Shown one piece after another: positions 59,210 through 64,000 of a DNA stretch of 64,000 bases; position 1 is the stretch's first letter, and every line of letters starts with the position of its first letter. A program made the position numbers and the translations under genes. Below the pieces are notes generated by a model, which was not told where the DNA came from, ran no database searches, and worked only from the letters and a program-made list of their open reading frames with translations. The DNA is from Aspidiotus rigidus (taxonomy: Eukaryota > Arthropoda > Insecta > Hemiptera > Diaspididae), in the NCBI GenBank assembly GCA_035079385.1, contig JAVHKY010000029.1:9052001-9116000 (forward strand), read 5' to 3'.

Positions 59210-59645
59210 TTCAAGCACAATGATAACCTGGTCGCTCAGAAAATTGGCTGCATACTGGATCTCCTCACCTCCAATCTTATCATGATCTCCGAGTTCCGCG
59301 CCCTACCTCTTCATATCTGAACAAGAAAATGTGTCTTTACTGGGATGTTTTTTACAAATTTCCCAATGGCTTTCAAATGGGCGCGCCTCCTTCTTCGCTC
59401 GTCGCCAACGTTATTATGGGCAAGTTTGAATCGGATCTCCTAACAGGACAATTCTCCCTGAACCTTACATTCTTCTTTAGCTTCGTTTTGTTGACAACAT
59501 TTTTTGTATTTGGAATGGCGTGTCGTCCGGTCTCAAATCCCTTCTTTCTCACTTAAATTCCATTCATCAGAACATCCATTTCACGCTAGAACTAGATAGT
59601 CTCTCCATCAAATATCTCGATCTCACCATTTCTCTCCTTCTTTAG
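59210..59645 (+). pseudogene. Penelope-like reverse transcriptase fragment
   Basis: KFPNGFQMGAPPSSLVANVI matches the GLPMGxPLSPxLAxI block, and after a frameshift RFVDNIFCIWNGV and FTLELDSLSIKYLDLTISL match the RT catalytic (Y/F-V-D-D, here VDN) and following motifs. It is truncated at both ends and mutated at the catalytic Asp, thus dead. Confidence 0.85.
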
Positions 59646-61300
59646 AACCAACATCTTTCGCTCACTTTGCCATCTATTGTCAGCCTTCTAAGACTGATAT
59701 TCTTATAAATGGATGAATCTTTTTTTCTTAAAAATGACCCAGGACAAAATTTGCACACACATACATATGTAAAGACGCATACACGATGCATCTTGCATTA
59801 CCCACTACGCTCCATCACTGTCGTATCCTGTCCGACTCGGCCTGATAAAAATTAAAGTATTGATACTGTATGTACGGTTCTTCCGTGCTTCTTTGTAATT
59901 GATATAGGTTGTAGTTTGGATTGTATTTTTTTGCATCCGTAAAGGAACATTATTTCACCATTTATGTATCTCACATAAATCAAGAATAAAAGATTTCGCG
60001 AATATAATTAATTGTCGTCTTACACATATATAAAGAAACATTAAACTTTAGAAAATCCTACAAACGTACTCTATATGCTATGAAATGCAAAGAAAAAAAA
60101 AATCTCCGCTGATTTTTTCGTGGTCCGACGGTCCGATGGGGTACAGTACATCCTATGATCGGTAAAACTGATGAACGAGGAAAGGAAGACGGTTTCTTGA
60201 CCTGTATTCTATTTTTAAACGCATCGATCCTGTACTAACCGTGACAGAAGAAATCGACCACACACATCCCAAAGATACACATTGAGGAGAAGAAAAGAAC
60301 GCCTTTACATCACACGGATACGTAGGGTTCAGTAGGGTTTAATGACCGTTTAATAACGGGGATGTACTCTTTGTACAGACTGGTTGAAAATCAATGCGCG
60401 ATCATTTCTGTGTTAACCTAACCTTTCAATTTTCCGTATAGGAATAAATCAATTGCACAACTTTTGAGAACGAAATTTACACAAGATATTTATACAAGGG
60501 AGTGACAGATTATTTTATTTGTTTATTTAGAGAGAAAAGACAAATATACTTGTTATTTATTTGTTACAATTTATTTTTATTACTGATCAGTAATTTACAT
60601 ATTTTTTCTCAACTTATAGGTAACAAAAGTGAACAAAAATCGCATTTCCATAAGCGTCGATACAGTGTACGAAAGTTCGTTTCTATCACCACTGTTGGGC
60701 TAAATTGATGACATTAGGGTGTGAAACGTTTAACAAACGGAAGTTTTCGCTGTCTAAAATAAACGTACTTTCGACGTATGTGATTAAAAAAATATCCTAC
60801 AGTACGGACAGCAAGTAAGTATCGCAACTCGTTCAAATTATTACACTCGCTTTGCTCGTGTTGTAAACATTGAACTCGTTGCGATATTCCTTACTTTCCC
60901 TGCCCGTACAGTAATGTACTTAGGTACCATTTCATTCCGAATTTTTCAATATTGCACAAATGAGAACAAAAACGACCAATACTGAAATTTATACAAAAAT
61001 TTGAGGTCGACAACAAAGATACGAGTCATTCATATAGTCAATACTTTCACTCGCGCAGAATGTACCCAGCTTTCTCCAATGACACTCACAGTTGAAAAGT
61101 CGTCTTCTGTCCAAAAAAAAAAAAAAAAAAAAACACGTGGTGGTAACGAAGAAACTAAATTAATGCCAATTAAAAGTCATTTCCAGCTGTATAAAGACAC
61201 AAGATTTATGGATCCTTCACGGACCCAACATTCATTTTACTTAAATTCGACCTCTGAACTCACTCCGCTTCCTTTGCTAAGGCTCAAACTCTACTTCTCA
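59646..61300. other. Intergenic with a small hairpin
   Basis: No gene. Short hairpin element at 60796-60914 and a poly(A) run at about 61114-61133. Confidence 0.4.
60796..60914. mobile_element. Hairpin MITE
   Basis: Arms of about 40 bp: ACAGTACGGACAGCAAGTAA at the left and its complement (TTACTTTCCCTGCCCGTAC) at the right, loop of about 30 bp containing ACTCGCTTTGCTCGTGT. Confidence 0.8.
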
Positions 61301-64000
61301 TTCCATAAAAATGGGCGATGAAGCACTTCACGATATGTCATCTCCTTACAACAAATGATAAATCTACAAAATCAACTTTTCTTTCGCTCATCTGTCCTGA
61401 TATGTACAAATTTCTATTCTGTATTAAATCAAGAAATGTGAAAAAATAATGATCCGGTGAAAAATTTCTCAATTTTTTTTCTAATTGTCGGATTAAATTG
61501 CAATTCGCACAAAATGTTGTTTATACCATCCTAAATATTGATACCGAGTTTGAGTGGGATCTGAGTATTACTCAGGAGCCACTCAAACTTACCTCAACTT
61601 CTCCTCAGCAGTGTAATAACTTTAAGGGTGGTTATTTGGTATATGGGTTATGGAGGTTGCGATTGAACGAATTAACCAAGGATGTGACCATAACACATAT
61701 TTAATGGGATTTACTCAGCACTACTCAATTTCCACCTCTTAACTCTCCCGTTTTCTTTCCCAAGGCTCAAACATTTAGTTTCATTCTACAGGAACGTGTC
61801 AACAACCCCTTCACGATATGTCATCTCCTCACAACAATTGATAAATCTACAAAATCAACTTTTCTTTCGCTCATCGGTTGTGTTATGTACAAACTTCTAT
61901 TCTGTTTTAAATGAAGAAATGTGAAAAAAGAATAATCCGGTGAAAAATTTCTCAATTTTTTTTCTAATTGTCGGATTAAATTGCAATTCGCACAAAATGT
62001 TGTTTATACCATCCTAAATATTGATACCGAGTTTGAGTGGGATCTGAGTATTACTCAGGAGCCACTCAAACTTACCTCAACTTCTCCTCAGCGGTGTAAT
62101 AACTTTAAGGGTGGTTATTTGGTATATGGGTTATAGAGGTTGCGATTGAACGAATTAACCAAGGATGTGACCATAACACATATTTAATGGGATTTACTCA
62201 GCACTACTCAATTTCCACCTCTTAACTCTCCCGTTTTCTTTCCCAAGGCTCAAACATTTAGTTTCATTCTACAGGAACGTGTCAACAACCCCTTCACGAT
62301 ATGTCATCTCCTCACAACAATTGATAAATCTACAAAATCAACTTTTCTTTCGCTCATCGGTTGTGTTATGTACAAACTTCTATTCTGTTTTAAATGAAGA
62401 AATGTGAAAAAAGAATAATCCGGTGAAAAATTTCTCAATTTTTTTTCTAATTGTCGGATTAAATTGCAATTCGCACAAAATGTTGTTTATACCATCCTAA
62501 ATATTGATACCGAGTTTGAGTGGGATCTGAGTATTACTCAGGAGCCACTCAAACTTACCTCAACTTCTCCTCAGCAGTGTAATAACTTTAAGGGTGGTTA
62601 TTTGGTATATGGGTTATAGAGGTTGCGATTGAACGAATTAACCAAGGATGTGACCATAACACATATTTCATGGGATTTACTCAGCACTACTCAATTTCTA
62701 CCTCTTAACTCTCCCGTTTTCTTTCCCAAGGCTCAAACATTTAGTTTCATTCTACAGGAACGTGTCAACAACCCCTTCACGATATGTCATCTCCTCACAA
62801 CAATTGATAAATCTACAAAATCAACTTTTCTTTCGCTCATCGGTTGTGTTATGTACAAACTTCTATTCTGTTTTAAATGAAGAAATGTGAAAAAAGAATA
62901 ATCCGGTGAAAAATTTCTCAATTTTTTTTCTAATTGTCGGATTAAATTGCAATTCGCACAAAATGTTGTTTATACCATCCTAAATATTGATACCGAGTTT
63001 GAGTGGGATCTGAGTATTACTCAGGAGCCACTCAAACTTACCTCAACTTCTCCTCAGCGGTGTAATAACTTTAAGGGTGGTTATTTGGTATATGGGTTAT
63101 AGAGGTTGCGATTGAACGAATTAACCAAGGATGTGACCATAACACATATTTAATGGGATTTACTCAGCACTACTCAATTTCCACCTCTTAACTCTCCCGT
63201 TTTCTTTCCCAAGGCTCAAACATTTAGTTTCATTCTACAGGAACGTGTCAACAACCCCTTCACGATATGTCATCTCCTCACAACAATTGATAAATCTACA
63301 AAATCAACTTTTCTTTCGCTCATCGGTTGTGTTATGTACAAACTTCTATTCTGTTTTAAATGAAGAAATGTGAAAAAAGAATAATCCGGTGAAAAATTTC
63401 TCAATTTTTTTTCTAATTGTCGGATTAAATTGCAATTCGCACAAAATGTTGTTTATACCATCCTAAATATTGATACCGAGTTTGAGTGGGATCTGAGTAT
63501 TACTCAGGAGCCACTCAAACTTACCTCAACTTCTCCTCAGCGGTGTAATAACTTTAAGGGTGGTTATTTGGTATATGGGTTATAGAGGTTGCGATTGAAC
63601 GAATTAACCAAGGATGTGACCATAACACATATTTAATGGGATTTACTCAGCACTACTCAATTTCCACCTCTTAACTCTCCCGTTTTCTTTCCCAAGGCTC
63701 AAACATTTAGTTTCATTCTACAGGAACGTGTCAACAACCCCTTCACGATATGTCATCTCCTTACAACAATTGATAAATCTACAAAATCAACTTTTCTTTC
63801 GCTCATCTGTCCTGATATGTACAAACTTCTATTCTGTATTAAATCAAGAAATGTGAAAAAATAATAATCCGGTGAAAAATTTCTCAATTTTTTTTCTAAT
63901 TGTCGGATTAAATTGCAATTCGCACAAAATGTTGTTTATACCATCCTAAATATTGATACCGAGTTTGAGTGGGATCTGAGTATTACTCAGGAGCCACTCA
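61300..64000. repeat. Tandem array of 483-bp units, running off the window
   Basis: AATGTTGTTTATACCATCC returns at about 61514, 61997, 62480, 62963, 63446 and 63929, a strict 483-bp period. Internal units differ at only a few bases. Short open frames recur because of the unit; none is convincing as a gene. Confidence 0.97.

Noticed and set aside
62623..62880. 85-codon frame in the 483-bp array
   Set aside because: Equivalent units carry stops at the same place after single changes, so there is no constraint.

Overview
This is AT-rich nuclear DNA from a eukaryote, very probably an insect. Three conserved animal genes are present, two of them split by GT-AG introns. There is also nuclear-inserted mitochondrial DNA that reads sensibly only under the invertebrate mitochondrial code, plus Penelope-like, LINE, LTR and MITE-type repeats. 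I cannot name the species.

Layout. Bases 1-6398 hold the last exons of a PP2A B56-type regulatory subunit gene (widerborst-like, + strand), apparently with two mutually exclusive terminal exons, followed by a probable long AT-rich 3' UTR to about 9 kb. Bases 9-14 kb are intergenic, with MITEs and a broken LINE. Bases 13,999-39,436 are one six-exon gene for an SLC25 mitochondrial carrier (305 aa when spliced, closest in character to SLC25A45/48). Its last intron is 23.2 kb long. That intron contains a mitochondrial cytb-nad1 insertion, two near-identical 896-aa ankyrin-repeat genes, a Penelope-like retroelement with target-site duplications and a hammerhead-like motif, G-rich minisatellites, a 543-563 bp tandem array and a large inverted-repeat cluster. 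An intronless OST3/OST6 (TUSC3/MAGT1-type) gene follows only 242 bp downstream (39,679-40,680). From 41 to 51 kb I see no intact gene, but many hairpin elements, a clean hAT-type MITE and fragments of an LTR retrotransposon and a second Penelope-like element. Bases 51.4-58.7 kb are a satellite of about 163-bp monomers with higher-order periodicity and an internal inverted block. Bases 61.3-64 kb are a different 483-bp tandem array running off the window.

The three conserved genes are ordinary housekeeping functions: phosphatase targeting, mitochondrial transport and N-glycosylation in the ER. The least ordinary material is the duplicated ankyrin gene. It is intronless, lies in the sense orientation inside another gene's intron, one copy is bracketed by direct repeats of about 310 bp, and its two copies share a 1-kb almost identical core between diverged ends. 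All homology calls are from reading motifs by eye; no database search was run.
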